Of a DNA stretch of 64,000 nt, positions 53,782 to 63,115 are shown one piece after another. The position numbers were made by a program, and so were the translations under genes. The notes beneath the pieces are model-generated. The model saw nothing but the letters and a program-made list of their open reading frames with translations. It was not told the origin of the DNA and ran no database searches. How positions within the stretch are numbered: the stretch's first letter is position 1; every line of letters begins with the position of its first letter. Source of the stretch: Rhizobium lentis (lineage in GTDB: Bacteria > Pseudomonadota > Alphaproteobacteria > Rhizobiales > Rhizobiaceae); assembly GCF_017352135.1 (NCBI RefSeq), contig NZ_CP071458.1, forward strand, positions 186,001-250,000, written 5' to 3'.

Positions 53782-54945
53782 TCAGCGTGAAGCGGGCGGG
53801 CGTTTGCGTCCTTGAAAAAGGACCGATGCATACGCCAGCGTCGCTCCGACCGCACTGACGATCAGCAAGGCTTTGTTGAGCCCCACTGCGCCGGCCGCGC
53901 CACCAATGATGGGTGGACCGACGAGAAATCCGGAATAGCCGCAGACCGACACAAATGCGGTCCCGAGACCGTCTGGCACCACCTCACTTGCATTTCTGAA
54001 GATGATAGGCACTAGGTTAGCCATGCCTATGCCCAGTAAGGAAAAGCCGGCGAGCGCAGCTGCGAAAAACGGGATTGACAATGCTATTGTCATGCCCGCC
54101 GACATGAGGCCGCCGCTAATCGCAATCATGGCGCGATCACCGATAACGCTTCCGATGCGGTCTCCTGAGATCCGGCCGACGATCATAAAGACCGCAAAGG
54201 CCAGGTAACCCAGGACGGCAGTCTGAGGCGACGTTGGCCAGTAGTCCTCTAGATAGATCGTGCTCCAATCGGCGATTGCTCCATCGCTCATCATGGTGAG
54301 GAATGACAGGAATCCGAGCAAAATGAGCCTGCCGTTGCCCAATGCCCCTAACTCCAGACTGATCCTGCTCCGATCAGCGTCCAGATCAAGGTGTGGGAAG
54401 AGTCGCCAAGAAAGCATTAGAGTGCCAACCAGCAAGGCAATGGCCTGGACCAGCGGATGATAGCCTCGACCAATCCACCAGTAGGACAGAAGTGAACCCG
54501 CAAGCGCTCCAATGCTGGAGAAACCATGCAGTAGCGATATGACGGGATCGCTTCCTCTCTTACCAAGATTGGTGCCCTGGTCGTTCATCGAAACGTCCAT
54601 TGAGCCGTTCGCGGCGCCGAACAGGCCGACGCCGACCAGGAGGGCGATGTGGTTTGGAGCTACAAACACAAAACATAGCGCAGCTGGAAAGAATAGGCAG
54701 GACAGGATCGATATCCGCCGGCTCCCGAAAATCTGCACGAGATAACCCGTGAGCGACATGATCAACACCGCTGCGGCTCCCATTGTTAGGAACACGATGC
54801 TGAGCCCGAACTCGCTCAGACCAAACGACCGTCGGATATGAAGTATGTTTGTCGCCCAGGTGCCATATACCACTCCGTTTATAAAGAACTGGAAAGCCAC
54901 CGCCATGACTCGCTTTTGGGGAACAAATATGCGAGCGTTACTCAT
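53782..54945 (-). CDS. MFS transporter, possible MosC
   Basis: The 387-residue protein has about twelve membrane helices with the MFS pattern, FFINGVVYGTWATNILHIRR in helix 1 and a second-half GDRIGSVIGDRAMIAISGG loop. It lies between a DegT aminotransferase and a dehydrogenase on the same strand. The rhizopine locus mos of Sinorhizobium encodes MosB (DegT family) followed by MosC (a membrane transporter), so this pair may be equivalent. In that model it exports the inosamine product or imports its precursor. Assignment to mosC rests on family and position only. Confidence 0.72.
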   Translation of the reverse strand: MSNARIFVPQKRVMAVAFQFFINGVVYGTWATNILHIRRSFGLSEFGLSIVFLTMGAAAVLIMSLTGYLVQIFGSRRISILSCLFFPAALCFVFVAPNHIALLVGVGLFGAANGSMDVSMNDQGTNLGKRGSDPVISLLHGFSSIGALAGSLLSYWWIGRGYHPLVQAIALLVGTLMLSWRLFPHLDLDADRSRISLELGALGNGRLILLGFLSFLTMMSDGAIADWSTIYLEDYWPTSPQTAVLGYLAFAVFMIVGRISGDRIGSVIGDRAMIAISGGLMSAGMTIALSIPFFAAALAGFSLLGIGMANLVPIIFRNASEVVPDGLGTAFVSVCGYSGFLVGPPIIGGAAGAVGLNKALLIVSAVGATLAYASVLFQGRKRPPASR

Positions 54946-55024
54946 TGGAGGCTCCGCTTCCGTTGTCGAGATGATCAGGACCTGCGTAGAGCTGCCAGAA
55001 CCATCAGGCCCGTGGGTTGCTTGT

Positions 55025-56290
55025 CTATTCTAATGAGGCAAAGTAATCGCTCCAGACTTGCCTGAGCTTCGAAACGACAGCCGTCATGGTTGAGGGATCC
55101 TGGGCAATCAATGGGTACTTCTCGTCGAAAACGATGAACGAGTTTTCGATTGCAAGGTGCCCCGCAGTTTTGGTCCAGTCGATCGTGCCCGCATACGGCC
55201 TGAACACCTTCTGAAGCGGGAGTATAGGTGCTGTCCACAGCGTGCTCGGAATGCCGCTCCTAGCAAGAGTGTTGCGCAGCCCTTGTCTGATGTCCGCCAT
55301 TGATCTCCCGTAGTGATCGACTGCCCCATAGTCGATACCGACGCGGATCTTGTGCCAAACATGCGTTTGGTGGGAGCCGGGCTGGGTGATTTTGAGAAAG
55401 GGAACTTGTGCCGCCTCTGCAACGAGTGGCTTCATAGCCTCCTGGAGCCATTCTATCCGTTGATCGAGATGCTCTAGCTGATCGATCACCAGAGCCGCCG
55501 AAAGCGGGTTTAACCTAAACATGCCGCCGATCTGCTCGCACTCACGAAAGACGGCATATCCTTCCCGCAGCCCCTCCTCAAAGTGATAATTATGCTTTGG
55601 CGTAGGAAGGCCGAAGTTGCAGATATCGCGTGCCTTTTGGGCAAGGGCGGCATTTCTCGTCACAAGGAAGCCACCGTCGCCGGCGGAGAAATGCTTGCTT
55701 TTCTGCATGCTGAAGCAGCCGATGTCAGAGAGAGTCCCGACATACTGTTTCTTATAGAGTGCGCCGTGGGCCTGGGCGCAGTCCTCAATGATGGGAACTC
55801 CTTTCTCCCGCGCAATGGCGGTAATCTCGTCCATTTCGCAGCTCAGGCCATGCATATGAACGACGATGATTGCCTTGACGTCCGGCGTAATCGCTTTAGC
55901 CACTGCCTCGGTAGAGAGATTGTAGGTGTCGCTATCAATGTCGACGAAGCGGGGAATGGCGCCGATAAGAGTCGCTGCAAATGCAGTGGCGCTCCAGGTG
56001 TAGGAAGGCACAAGAACAACGTCTTCCGGCCCAACGCCGAGCGTCAGGAGGGCCACCATCAGCGCGGTAGTGCCGCTATTTGTCGAGACGACATGACCGC
56101 CGCCGATCCAATTCTCCACCGTCTTTTCAAACTCATTAATGACTTCCAGACCCGAGCCGGAAAGTTCACCAGACGAAATACACGCGATGACTTTCCGGTA
56201 GTTCGCTCCCGTTAAAATCGGCCACCGATGCAGCGTCCGGGTTCCGTTTGGCTCCGCAGAGGGAACCTGAAAATTTGGCTTTGATGGCAT
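55025..56290 (-). CDS. DegT/DnrJ/EryC1/StrS aminotransferase, possible MosB (inosose aminotransferase)
   Basis: The 421-residue PLP enzyme has VVSTNSGTTALMVALLTLGV, IIEDCAQAHGALYKKQYVGT and the Schiff-base lysine in FSMQKSKHFSAGDGG (Lys199), all of the StrS/StsC class, whose members aminate keto-cyclitols and sugars from glutamine or glutamate. It is the first gene of a minus-strand operon behind a NifA site and sigma-54 promoter. Rhizopine synthesis in bacteroids uses MosB of this family to make scyllo-inosamine from scyllo-inosose, and is NifA-regulated, so the match of family, partner and promoter is good. No mosA-like gene is present. Other keto-sugar substrates remain possible. Confidence 0.72.
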   Translation of the reverse strand: MPSKPNFQVPSAEPNGTRTLHRWPILTGANYRKVIACISSGELSGSGLEVINEFEKTVENWIGGGHVVSTNSGTTALMVALLTLGVGPEDVVLVPSYTWSATAFAATLIGAIPRFVDIDSDTYNLSTEAVAKAITPDVKAIIVVHMHGLSCEMDEITAIAREKGVPIIEDCAQAHGALYKKQYVGTLSDIGCFSMQKSKHFSAGDGGFLVTRNAALAQKARDICNFGLPTPKHNYHFEEGLREGYAVFRECEQIGGMFRLNPLSAALVIDQLEHLDQRIEWLQEAMKPLVAEAAQVPFLKITQPGSHQTHVWHKIRVGIDYGAVDHYGRSMADIRQGLRNTLARSGIPSTLWTAPILPLQKVFRPYAGTIDWTKTAGHLAIENSFIVFDEKYPLIAQDPSTMTAVVSKLRQVWSDYFASLE

Positions 56291-56350
56291 TTAATTTACC
56301 CCCGTGTGGGTTGGTGCATCCCGGGCGTCAATGTTGCCCGCTTCCATACT

Positions 56351-56367
56351 GAGCACATCTCGTGCCA
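56351..56367 (-). promoter_or_regulatory. Sigma-54 promoter of the aminotransferase operon
   Basis: The minus strand reads TGGCACGAGATGTGCTC: -24 TGGCACG and -12 GTGCT with GG and GC ten bases apart. It ends about 60 bases before the ATG. A second copy (TGGCACGAGCAGTGCT) lies upstream at 56731-56746 in the duplicated unit. Confidence 0.72.
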
Positions 56368-56418
56368 ACCAGATTTCCATTGAAAATAAAGAGGAAATTC
56401 GAACTGAGCTGCGTCGTA

Positions 56419-56434
56419 TGTCCGACATTGGACA
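56419..56434 (-). promoter_or_regulatory. NifA upstream activator site of the aminotransferase operon
   Basis: TGTCCGACATTGGACA is a perfect TGT-N10-ACA and itself nearly palindromic. It lies about 50-65 bases upstream of the -24 element, closer than average. The copy in the upstream duplicate (56798-56813) has ACG in place of ACA and so is weakened. Confidence 0.75.
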
Positions 56435-56444
56435 ATGATCGTGT

Positions 56445-56815
56445 AGAGCTATCATCGGCGCGGCAGTACCGCTATTTGTCGAGACGACATGCCCACTGCT
56501 GATCCAATTCTCCACTTCTTTTCAAACTCATTAATGACTTCCCGACCCGAGCCGGATAGTTCACCAGGCGAAATACACACGATGACTTTCCGGTAGATCG
56601 CTCCCGTCAGAATCGGCCACGGATGCAGCGTCCGGGTTTCGCTTGGGTCCGCAGAGAGAACCCGAAAGTTCGGGCTTGAGGGCATCTCTATCTATCCTCT
56701 GTCTGGTTGGTGCATCCTCGGCCTACTCTTAGCACTGCTCGTGCCAACCAGACCCGCATCGGAAATGAAGGGGAGTTTCGCGCTTGGCGGTGTTGGATGT
56801 CCGACATTGGACGTG
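56445..56815 (-). pseudogene. Duplicated promoter and 5' end of the aminotransferase gene
   Basis: Starting at an ATG at 56685 the minus strand repeats the first 55 or so codons of the aminotransferase (PNFRVLSADPSETRTLHPWP instead of PNFQVPSAEPNGTRTLHRWP). A one-base loss after FEKK shifts it, and it continues as ENWISSGHVVSTNSGTA in another frame until about 56450, where the second copy's upstream region begins. The -24/-12 element and NifA site are also repeated. The unit is about 380-395 bases, in direct orientation, and has diverged by many substitutions, so it is not recent. Confidence 0.85.
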
Positions 56816-56820
56816 CTCAT

Positions 56821-57302
56821 GTCCAGATCGTTGTCTTCAGTTGCCCCGACACAGGTAAGTCGAAACCCATCTTGAGTTCTGCGGTTTCCATCTCTGGGAG
56901 AGGGCTTTCGCGCGCCGTTCGGCCTCATTTGTATGACGGCGGTCTTCGCGCGAGCTGTTTATTACTCTGCCGCACGCGTTCACCGTGCTCGCGAAATGCT
57001 ATCTCCGTACGCTTTTTAATCTGCCTGATGTGGCGTTTCCGCACCGATCCGCCGCCAATAATGTACGAATTACGGGCTGCCGGCTCATGCCCAGCTCGAT
57101 CTCCCTCGCAAAGCTGCGTGCTGCCAGCATGCTCCACTCATCGTCAAAGGCTTTCGTTAGCTCCGATAACGCTCGCCGCCACGGGCCGGATGTGGACCTA
57201 AGAAATCGTTCAGAAACGGTTCTACTTATCGACCCAATACTGTCTAATGTTCCCAAACCCGCGACTGAATTACACTTGCGCGGAAGAACAAAGGGAACAA
57301 CA
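56821..57302. other. Intergenic with unidentified minus-strand remnant
   Basis: About 480 bases before the ABC transporter genes. A minus-strand stretch around 57020-57190 reads LTKAFDDEWSMLAARSFARE and RQPVIRTLLAADRCGNATSG in one frame, which has the look of a real but truncated protein that I cannot name. The AT-rich sequence at 57205-57260 may hold the transporter promoter. Confidence 0.4.
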
Positions 57303-58317
57303 ATGCAAGCGTTAAAACCGCTACTAAACAACTGCGCAATGATGTCGGCTAGTAAAGCCCTTACAGCCACCAGCACATTGGCATGGGCGCTTATGCTCAT
57401 CTGCATTTCAAATGCAGCACCTGCATCTGCCGAAGAAAATATTTCCATCTACTTCGTCGGGTGTGCGGCGCCAACCGGCTTCCACGGCTATCTTGCGCGC
57501 GGCGCTGAAGAGCGCCGGAAAAAACCTTGGAGTCAAGGTCAACTATATCTATCCCGACCAGCTGACAATTCCCAACCAGATCCAAAAGATCGAGGAAGCC
57601 ATGGCAGCGCAGGCGGACGGTATCGCGGTTTGCGCTTTCGCCGACGACGCCGCCTATGCCGATGTGGCTGCACGAGCCAAAGAAGCCGGGATCGCGTTCG
57701 GCAGCGCCGCGGCGCCTCCGCCGGGGTCGCATATCCGAAAGCCGGACGATATTTTTCTCTTCCGCGCCGGTTCTGACGAAGGCGCCGCCGGACAGCTGTC
57801 GGCCCGACGTCTGCGCGACATGGGCGTAAAAGGACGCGTGGTTGTTGCCAATCAGCAACCCGGTGACGCAACTTGCCAGCTGCGTGCAACCTCCGAAATA
57901 GATGCCCTCAAAGCCGGTGGGATCACGGCGGACTTCCTGGAAATGTCAATGGATCCGGGCCAGCAGGCCGAAACCCTATCCAACTATCTGCGTCGCAACC
58001 CTGACACAGTCGCCGCGACGAGCACATGTGACGTGGTGGACGGCTTCCTGACGGCGAAAGCGGACAGCGGACGGAACGACCTGATCCTGACCGGCTACGA
58101 CATCAATGCACAATCGCTCACGGCGATCAGTGATGGGCGGCAGGCTTTCACGATCGACCAGCAGCAGTTCTGGCGCGGCTACATGCCTGTTCTGCTGCTC
58201 ACTCACTACCTGAAATATGGCTTGCTCGAAGGAAACTACTTCCTGACCGGCCCGACGATCGTGGACAAGACCAACGTTGAGAAGGTTCAGGCGCTGGTGG
58301 GCAAGGGTTATCGTTGA
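57303..58317 (+). pseudogene. Sugar-type ABC transporter binding protein (frameshifted), MocB-like candidate
   Basis: From ATG 57303 the frame gives a signal peptide (CISNAAPASAEENIS) and the start of a ribose-type periplasmic binding protein, ISIYFVGCAAPTGFHGYLAR. It then runs out of frame between 57505 and 57520, next to an A6 run. The next frame continues perfectly from AGKNLGVKVNYIYPDQLTIP to the end QALVGKGYR. One extra base explains the break. The cluster 2 (CUT2) binding-protein family includes MocB, the rhizopine-binding protein, and the position beside mos-like genes fits, but the ligand is not proven. The gene is inactive unless the shift is a sequencing error. Confidence 0.75.
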
Positions 58318-58388
58318 GCGATAGTCTGGGAGCGACCCGGTCATTTCGCCGGGTCGCAATCTTCTAATCAATTTGGCGGGAGGCCAAA

Positions 58389-59488
58389 ATGTCCGACGAA
58401 ATCCACCTCGCCCACGCCCCTACACGCAGCATCGCTTGCGCTGAAGCGTTCCGTCGCTTCATGCTTCGGCCTGAAGCAACATCGGTCGCTGCCGTTGTCA
58501 TCCTTTTCATCCTGTTTTCCCTACTCGCGCCGCAGCTGTTTCCGACCAAGATTACTTATATCAGCATCATGGCGATCGCTGCTGAACTCGGGATCGTGTC
58601 TATCGGCGCCACGCTGTTGATGATCTGCGGTCATTTCGATCTTTCGGTCGGCGCTGTACTCGGCCTCACATCTTACGTTTGTGTTGTATTGATGCGCGAT
58701 AATGGATTTGATCCAGTTTCGGCATCGGCCGTCGCGATCGCCGCCGGCGCAGCGCTGGGGGCGGTCAACGGATACATGGTTGTGCGTTTCCGCATCCACT
58801 CTTTCGTGGTGACGCTTGGCACAATGCTCATTTGGCGCGGTGTTTTGATTGCGCTTACCGGCGGATTTCCGATGACGGTGGAGATCCCTGCAAGCTTCCG
58901 GGCGACGATGGCCGGACCGTTGATCAGCGATTTTCGTATGTCGATGTTATGGTTTCTCTTGATAGGGATTTCAGGGACGCTTCTGCTCTCCCGTACGAAA
59001 CTCGGTAACTGGATCCAAGCACGGGGCCAGAACGAGAACGCGGCCAGGAATCTCGGCGTACCGGTCGATAGGGTCACCATCATCGTCTTCATGATCTGCT
59101 CCGCGCTGGCTGCCATCGCAGGAATAATTCAGGTTGCACGCTTTGGATCCGTAGATGCGCTGCGGGGCGAAGGTTTCGAACTTCAAGCGGTCGCAGTGAC
59201 AGTGATCGGGGGGACACTCCTCTCCGGTGGCTATGGTAGCATTATTGGAACGATCCTGGGCGCCGTTACCTTCGGAATGATCCAGGTCGGGCTGGTTCTC
59301 GCGGGAGCCCCGGGCATCTCTTCAAGACCCTCACCGGAATGATCGTGGTTGGTGCCGTCATCCTCAATACATCGATCAGCAAGCGGATGTCAAAGTCGCG
59401 ACCTTTGTCGGGCTATCGTCGGGACAGTTCGACAGCAGACGCAGCAATCAACGCCCAGACCGCGATCAGCAAGAACACGAACGGATGA
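58389..59488 (+). pseudogene. Sugar-type ABC transporter permease (RbsC family, C-terminal frameshift)
   Basis: The first 305 codons encode an RbsC-type permease with about nine helices (GATLLMICGHFDLSVGAVLG, AIAAGAALGAVNGYMVVRFR, GGTLLSGGYGSIIGTILGAV). At about 59315 the frame shifts: the main frame stops at 59342 after SSRPSPE, while the expected last helix FKTLTGMIVVGAVILNTSIS is found one frame over, ending at 59488. The gene therefore lacks its final membrane segment. Like the binding-protein gene 72 bases upstream it carries one small lesion, so the whole importer is probably off. Confidence 0.75.
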
Positions 59489-59494
59489 AATGAA

Positions 59495-60358
59495 ATGAGC
59501 AAGGACGTGATCTCTAATGACAGCCAGGCAGCGGTCGCTACTCGTGCCTTACCCGCAGGCAGCGGCAGCGATGATATGAGGGGGCTCACGCGCCAGATTG
59601 AGCCAATTAAACCGGCAGACGTGCCGGTCATTGAAGCCATCGGACTATCGAAGGGCTTTGGCGCGACCACGGCGTTGGTGGATGTGTCTCTCAAAGCCTA
59701 CTCGGGTCGTATTCTTGCCCTTTTAGGCGACAATGGAGCGGGCAAGTCCACGTTGATCAAAATCCTTTCCGGAGTATTTCCAGCGGATCGCGGCGAGCTG
59801 CGCTTCAATGGGGAAGCCATTGTTTTCCGCAATCCGAAGGACGCGCGTGAACGTGGCGTCGCCACGGTGTTTCAGGATTTGGCGGTTTGCGAACTTCTCT
59901 CCGTCACCCGTAACATCGTTCTCGGACGAGAACCGCAACGAGGTTTAGGCCCGTTCAAATGGCTCGATCTAAAACGCGCAAATGAGATGGCGCAGTCGGC
60001 TCTTCATCGGTTAGGCGTGCGCTGGGAGCGCGGGTTGGACGAAAGAGGAGCAAACATATCCGGTGGCGAGCGCCAGTCGCTCGCTATCGCCAGGGCCATG
60101 TATTTTGGATCCTCTCTCCTCATTCTCGACGAGCCGACATCGGCCTTAGCGGTGCGGCAGGCGGGCAAGGTTCTCGATCATATCGTCACTGCCCGCGACC
60201 AAGGTCAGGCCGTCATTTTCATCACCCATAACTTCCGGCACGCCCTAGCGGTCGCTGACGATCTTGTTGTCCTCTCGCAGGGAAAGGTTGTTGGCACCTT
60301 CAGGCGCGACGAAGTCAATCTCGATGACCTCACTGACCTTGTTGCCCATGTGGGCTAA
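59495..60358 (+). CDS. Sugar-type ABC transporter ATP-binding protein
   Basis: The 287-residue ATPase has an N-terminal extension of 45 residues, then one cassette: Walker A GDNGAGKSTLIKILSGV, Q-loop VATVFQDLAV, signature ISGGERQSLAIARAM and Walker B LLILDEPTSALA, with the switch His in ITHNFRHAL. Single-cassette ATPases of this type serve CUT2-like importers with FrcA/RbsA-half architecture. It follows the permease with six bases between stops and start. Intact, though its partner genes are not. Confidence 0.84.
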   Translation: MSKDVISNDSQAAVATRALPAGSGSDDMRGLTRQIEPIKPADVPVIEAIGLSKGFGATTALVDVSLKAYSGRILALLGDNGAGKSTLIKILSGVFPADRGELRFNGEAIVFRNPKDARERGVATVFQDLAVCELLSVTRNIVLGREPQRGLGPFKWLDLKRANEMAQSALHRLGVRWERGLDERGANISGGERQSLAIARAMYFGSSLLILDEPTSALAVRQAGKVLDHIVTARDQGQAVIFITHNFRHALAVADDLVVLSQGKVVGTFRRDEVNLDDLTDLVAHVG

Positions 60359-60520
60359 GTGCTACGTTTTAGAAAAAGTGCGCCGTCAACCTGTTTAGGC
60401 CATGAGGTCGCGTTAGTTGATTGTGAGTTTCTCGGCGGGGAGAGGAGTGTCGACTGGGGAATGGTCTCTCCGCCCAATTGGCGACAAGATTCGGTCAGCG
60501 ACGCCGAGTCTCAGCGATCG

Positions 60521-61331
60521 CTATCTGAGTGCTGCAGGCTGGCGCTCCGAAAGCTGCGGCATGTTCGATGCCTCGCTAAAACGCGCAAGTGAATCTTCGG
60601 CACATTTTAGAGTGTTAGCCATCAGCATGGCGATCGTCATAGGCCCGACACCTCCTGGAACGGGCGTGATCCCCGCCGCGACTTTTTCAGCCTCCTTGAA
60701 AGCAACATCTCCGACAAGCCGTGTCTTGCCCTCGCCTTATTCTGGAGCCAGCACGCGGTTTATACCGACATCGATGATTGTCGCGCCTGGCTTCAGCCAA
60801 TCACCGCGAACCAATTCGGGACGGCCGACCGATGACAAGAGCATTCAGCCGGAAAGGTTGTCTCCGTCGGCGTGCCGAATGAGCATCATAGCACCGGCCG
60901 GTGTGCAGGAGACCAGTCCAGTAACGAGATTCCCACTCGCCACTTTCCCGGCGTTTACGACGTGCAGGCCATCGACGTCCTTCTCCGGCAGAATAGACCG
61001 GATGATCTCTTCTTGCTCTAAGTGTTTCGGCAATGGCAACTGAACGAGGATTCCGTGGATAACTTTGTCCGCATTCAGCAGCGCTATCCGATCTAGCAGC
61101 TCTTCCTGTGAGGTTTCTGCAGGAAGATTATACTGCATCGAACGGAAGCCACACCAGCTGGCCATCTCGCTTTTGGCGTTCACATAGGTACGGCTAGCTG
61201 GATCGTCCCCAACAAATGACCACTGCGAGACCGGCTTCGAGCCCAGAGGTGTTCTGAAGCTCAGCTGCCCTTGCCTTCACTGCATCGAGGACCCGATCGA
61301 AGTTTCGTTTTCCCAGCAAAACATACGCCAT
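60521..61331 (-). pseudogene. folD: folD pseudogene (methylene-THF dehydrogenase/cyclohydrolase)
   Basis: The gene would begin at the ATG at 61331, four bases after the purU stop, and stop at 60521. Recognisable pieces are [20 protein letters not shown], then past a stop [40 protein letters not shown] and [20 protein letters not shown]. Next there is a deletion of about 48 residues (the GRSxxVGxP nucleotide loop region), and finally [20 protein letters not shown] and [20 protein letters not shown]. Internal stops and the missing segment make it inactive. FolD normally interconverts methylene- and formyl-tetrahydrofolate. Confidence 0.85.
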
Positions 61332-61334
61332 GCC

Positions 61335-62219
61335 TCACCCCATCCTTTCCGAAGCGAAGCTGCCGGGGCTTGCCGGGAAGACCACGGTGCGATTGCCGTT
61401 GATGAAAGTACGGTGATGGATATGGGCGTGGATGGCGCGCGCCAGCACCTGGCTTTCGACGTCGCGGCCGATCGAGACATAGTCGTCGGGCGACTGCGCA
61501 TGGGTGATGCGCGCCGTGTCCTGCTCGATGATCGGGCCTTCGTCGAGATCGGCGGTGACGTAATGCGCCGTCGCCCCGATCAGCTTTACGCCGCGTTGAT
61601 AGGCCTGCTTGTAAGGATTGGCGCCCTTGAAGCTCGGCAGGAAGGAATGATGGATGTTAATGATCCGGCCGGACATTTTCTGGCACATCGCATCCGAAAG
61701 CACCTGCATGTAACGGGCGAGCACAATCAGCTCAGTGCCGGTCTGTTCGACGATATCCATGATCTGGCCTTCGGCCTGCAGCTTGTTCTCCTTCGTCACC
61801 TTGATATGGTGGAAGGGAATGTCGTGGTTGACCACGACCTTCTGGTAATCGAAATGGTTGGAGACGACGCCGACGATATCGATCGGCAAGGCCCCGATCT
61901 TCCAGCGATAGAGCAGGTCGTTCAGACAATGGCCGAAGCGCGACACCATCAGCAACACCTTCATGCGCTTTTCGCTGTCGTGAAAATTGTAGTTCATTTC
62001 GAAGGGCGCAGCGACGGCTGCGAAACCCGCGTCGATATCCGCGCCCGAAAGGCCCTCTTCCGAGATGAAGCTGACGCGCATGAAGAACTTGCCGGTATCG
62101 AGATCGTCGAACTGCGAACTGTCGATGATGTTGCAGCCCTTGTCGGCCAGATAGCTCGAAATCGCCGCGACGATGCCGCGCGTCGACTTGCAGGATACCG
62201 TCAAAACATAATTGGTCAT
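61335..62219 (-). CDS. purU: Formyltetrahydrofolate deformylase
   Basis: The 294-residue enzyme hydrolyses 10-formyl-THF to formate and THF. An N-terminal ACT-type domain (VSCKSTRGIVAAISSYLADK) precedes the formyltransferase-like catalytic domain with INIHHSFLPSFKGANPYKQA (catalytic His) and GATAHYVTADLDEGPIIEQD (catalytic Asp). AGGGATAAAGC precedes the ATG. It lies in one orientation with the panB-like gene upstream and folD downstream, a folate one-carbon disposal set of the kind found with demethylases. Full length and apparently functional. Confidence 0.92.
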   Translation of the reverse strand: MTNYVLTVSCKSTRGIVAAISSYLADKGCNIIDSSQFDDLDTGKFFMRVSFISEEGLSGADIDAGFAAVAAPFEMNYNFHDSEKRMKVLLMVSRFGHCLNDLLYRWKIGALPIDIVGVVSNHFDYQKVVVNHDIPFHHIKVTKENKLQAEGQIMDIVEQTGTELIVLARYMQVLSDAMCQKMSGRIINIHHSFLPSFKGANPYKQAYQRGVKLIGATAHYVTADLDEGPIIEQDTARITHAQSPDDYVSIGRDVESQVLARAIHAHIHHRTFINGNRTVVFPASPGSFASERMG

Positions 62220-62260
62220 GCTTTATCCCTAATTCGCGATCGCACGGTGCCATCACGACA

Positions 62261-63076
62261 TTATCTTGTGGTGGCGGAAAGCGGCTGTTCACTTTCGACT
62301 TTTCTCAGAAAGCCTTCGAGCTCCTCTGGCGATATGCTGACCAAGTGCCCCTTTTCTGGGTATGCACCAGATCGCACGTCTTCAGCATATTCGCGGAACG
62401 CTTCCACACGCTCCCGATGCAGCCGATCGAATTCAGAAGCAAAATCGCGGTAGACTTTAGCGTGGCGAGGATAATGACCCCGGTTCTGCCCAAGCACATC
62501 CTCGGCAAAAAGGTATTGGGCATCGCATCCTGTGCCCGCACCCATGGAAAGCATCAGGAGTGATGTGCGTTTGGAAATTGCCGCAGCGACCTCGCCAGGC
62601 ACTACCTCGATTTCAGCTGCGAAGGCGCCGGCCTCCTCGAGAGCTTTCACCTGACGCCAGACTTCAAATGCACTGGCGGCCGTTTTACCGACTGCGCGAA
62701 AGCCGCCCGTCCATGTCGCTTTAGACGGAATAAGCCCGACATGGCCACAGACCGGGATTCCTTCCTCCCGTAGGCGTCGCACGGTCGACATTCCGGCGGC
62801 GCAGTAGACAGCGTCGCCGCCGGCACGAATTGCCTCGAAGGCGGCTCGAAGGTAGTCCTCAGCAGTAATCAGATCATCCAAACCGGGAAATGCGAACACG
62901 GTTGGGGCCACCTCGCGAAAGGCGGGGCCAAGCAGTTCCGGAGGAACCGAGACGAGATCGATGCCCGCCTTCTCCGCCGCCTCAGCTTCCTCAAGCGTGA
63001 CGACCCGCAGCATGCTGAGCTGCCTGTGACCTCTGATTGACAACAGGTCGGCGACGGTCGGGCGGCGATGATTCAT
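62261..63076 (-). CDS. 3-methyl-2-oxobutanoate hydroxymethyltransferase-like (PanB family)
   Basis: The 271-residue TIM-barrel protein starts MNHRRPTVADLLSIRGHRQL and contains VSVPPELLGPAFREVAPTVF, GDAVYCAAGMSTVRRLREEG, VCGHVGLIPSK, and EIEVVPGEVAAAISKRTSLL with the general-base Glu. PanB uses methylene-THF to hydroxymethylate ketoisovalerate, but the metal-binding DD residues are less clear than in true PanB, so this may be a paralogue with another C1 acceptor. GGAGA precedes the ATG at 63076. It stands in a folate module with purU and folD. Confidence 0.75.
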   Translation of the reverse strand: MNHRRPTVADLLSIRGHRQLSMLRVVTLEEAEAAEKAGIDLVSVPPELLGPAFREVAPTVFAFPGLDDLITAEDYLRAAFEAIRAGGDAVYCAAGMSTVRRLREEGIPVCGHVGLIPSKATWTGGFRAVGKTAASAFEVWRQVKALEEAGAFAAEIEVVPGEVAAAISKRTSLLMLSMGAGTGCDAQYLFAEDVLGQNRGHYPRHAKVYRDFASEFDRLHRERVEAFREYAEDVRSGAYPEKGHLVSISPEELEGFLRKVESEQPLSATTR

Positions 63077-63115
63077 GGAAATCTCCAGCACGTTTTAGAG
63101 TGAATGGTGGCAGCT

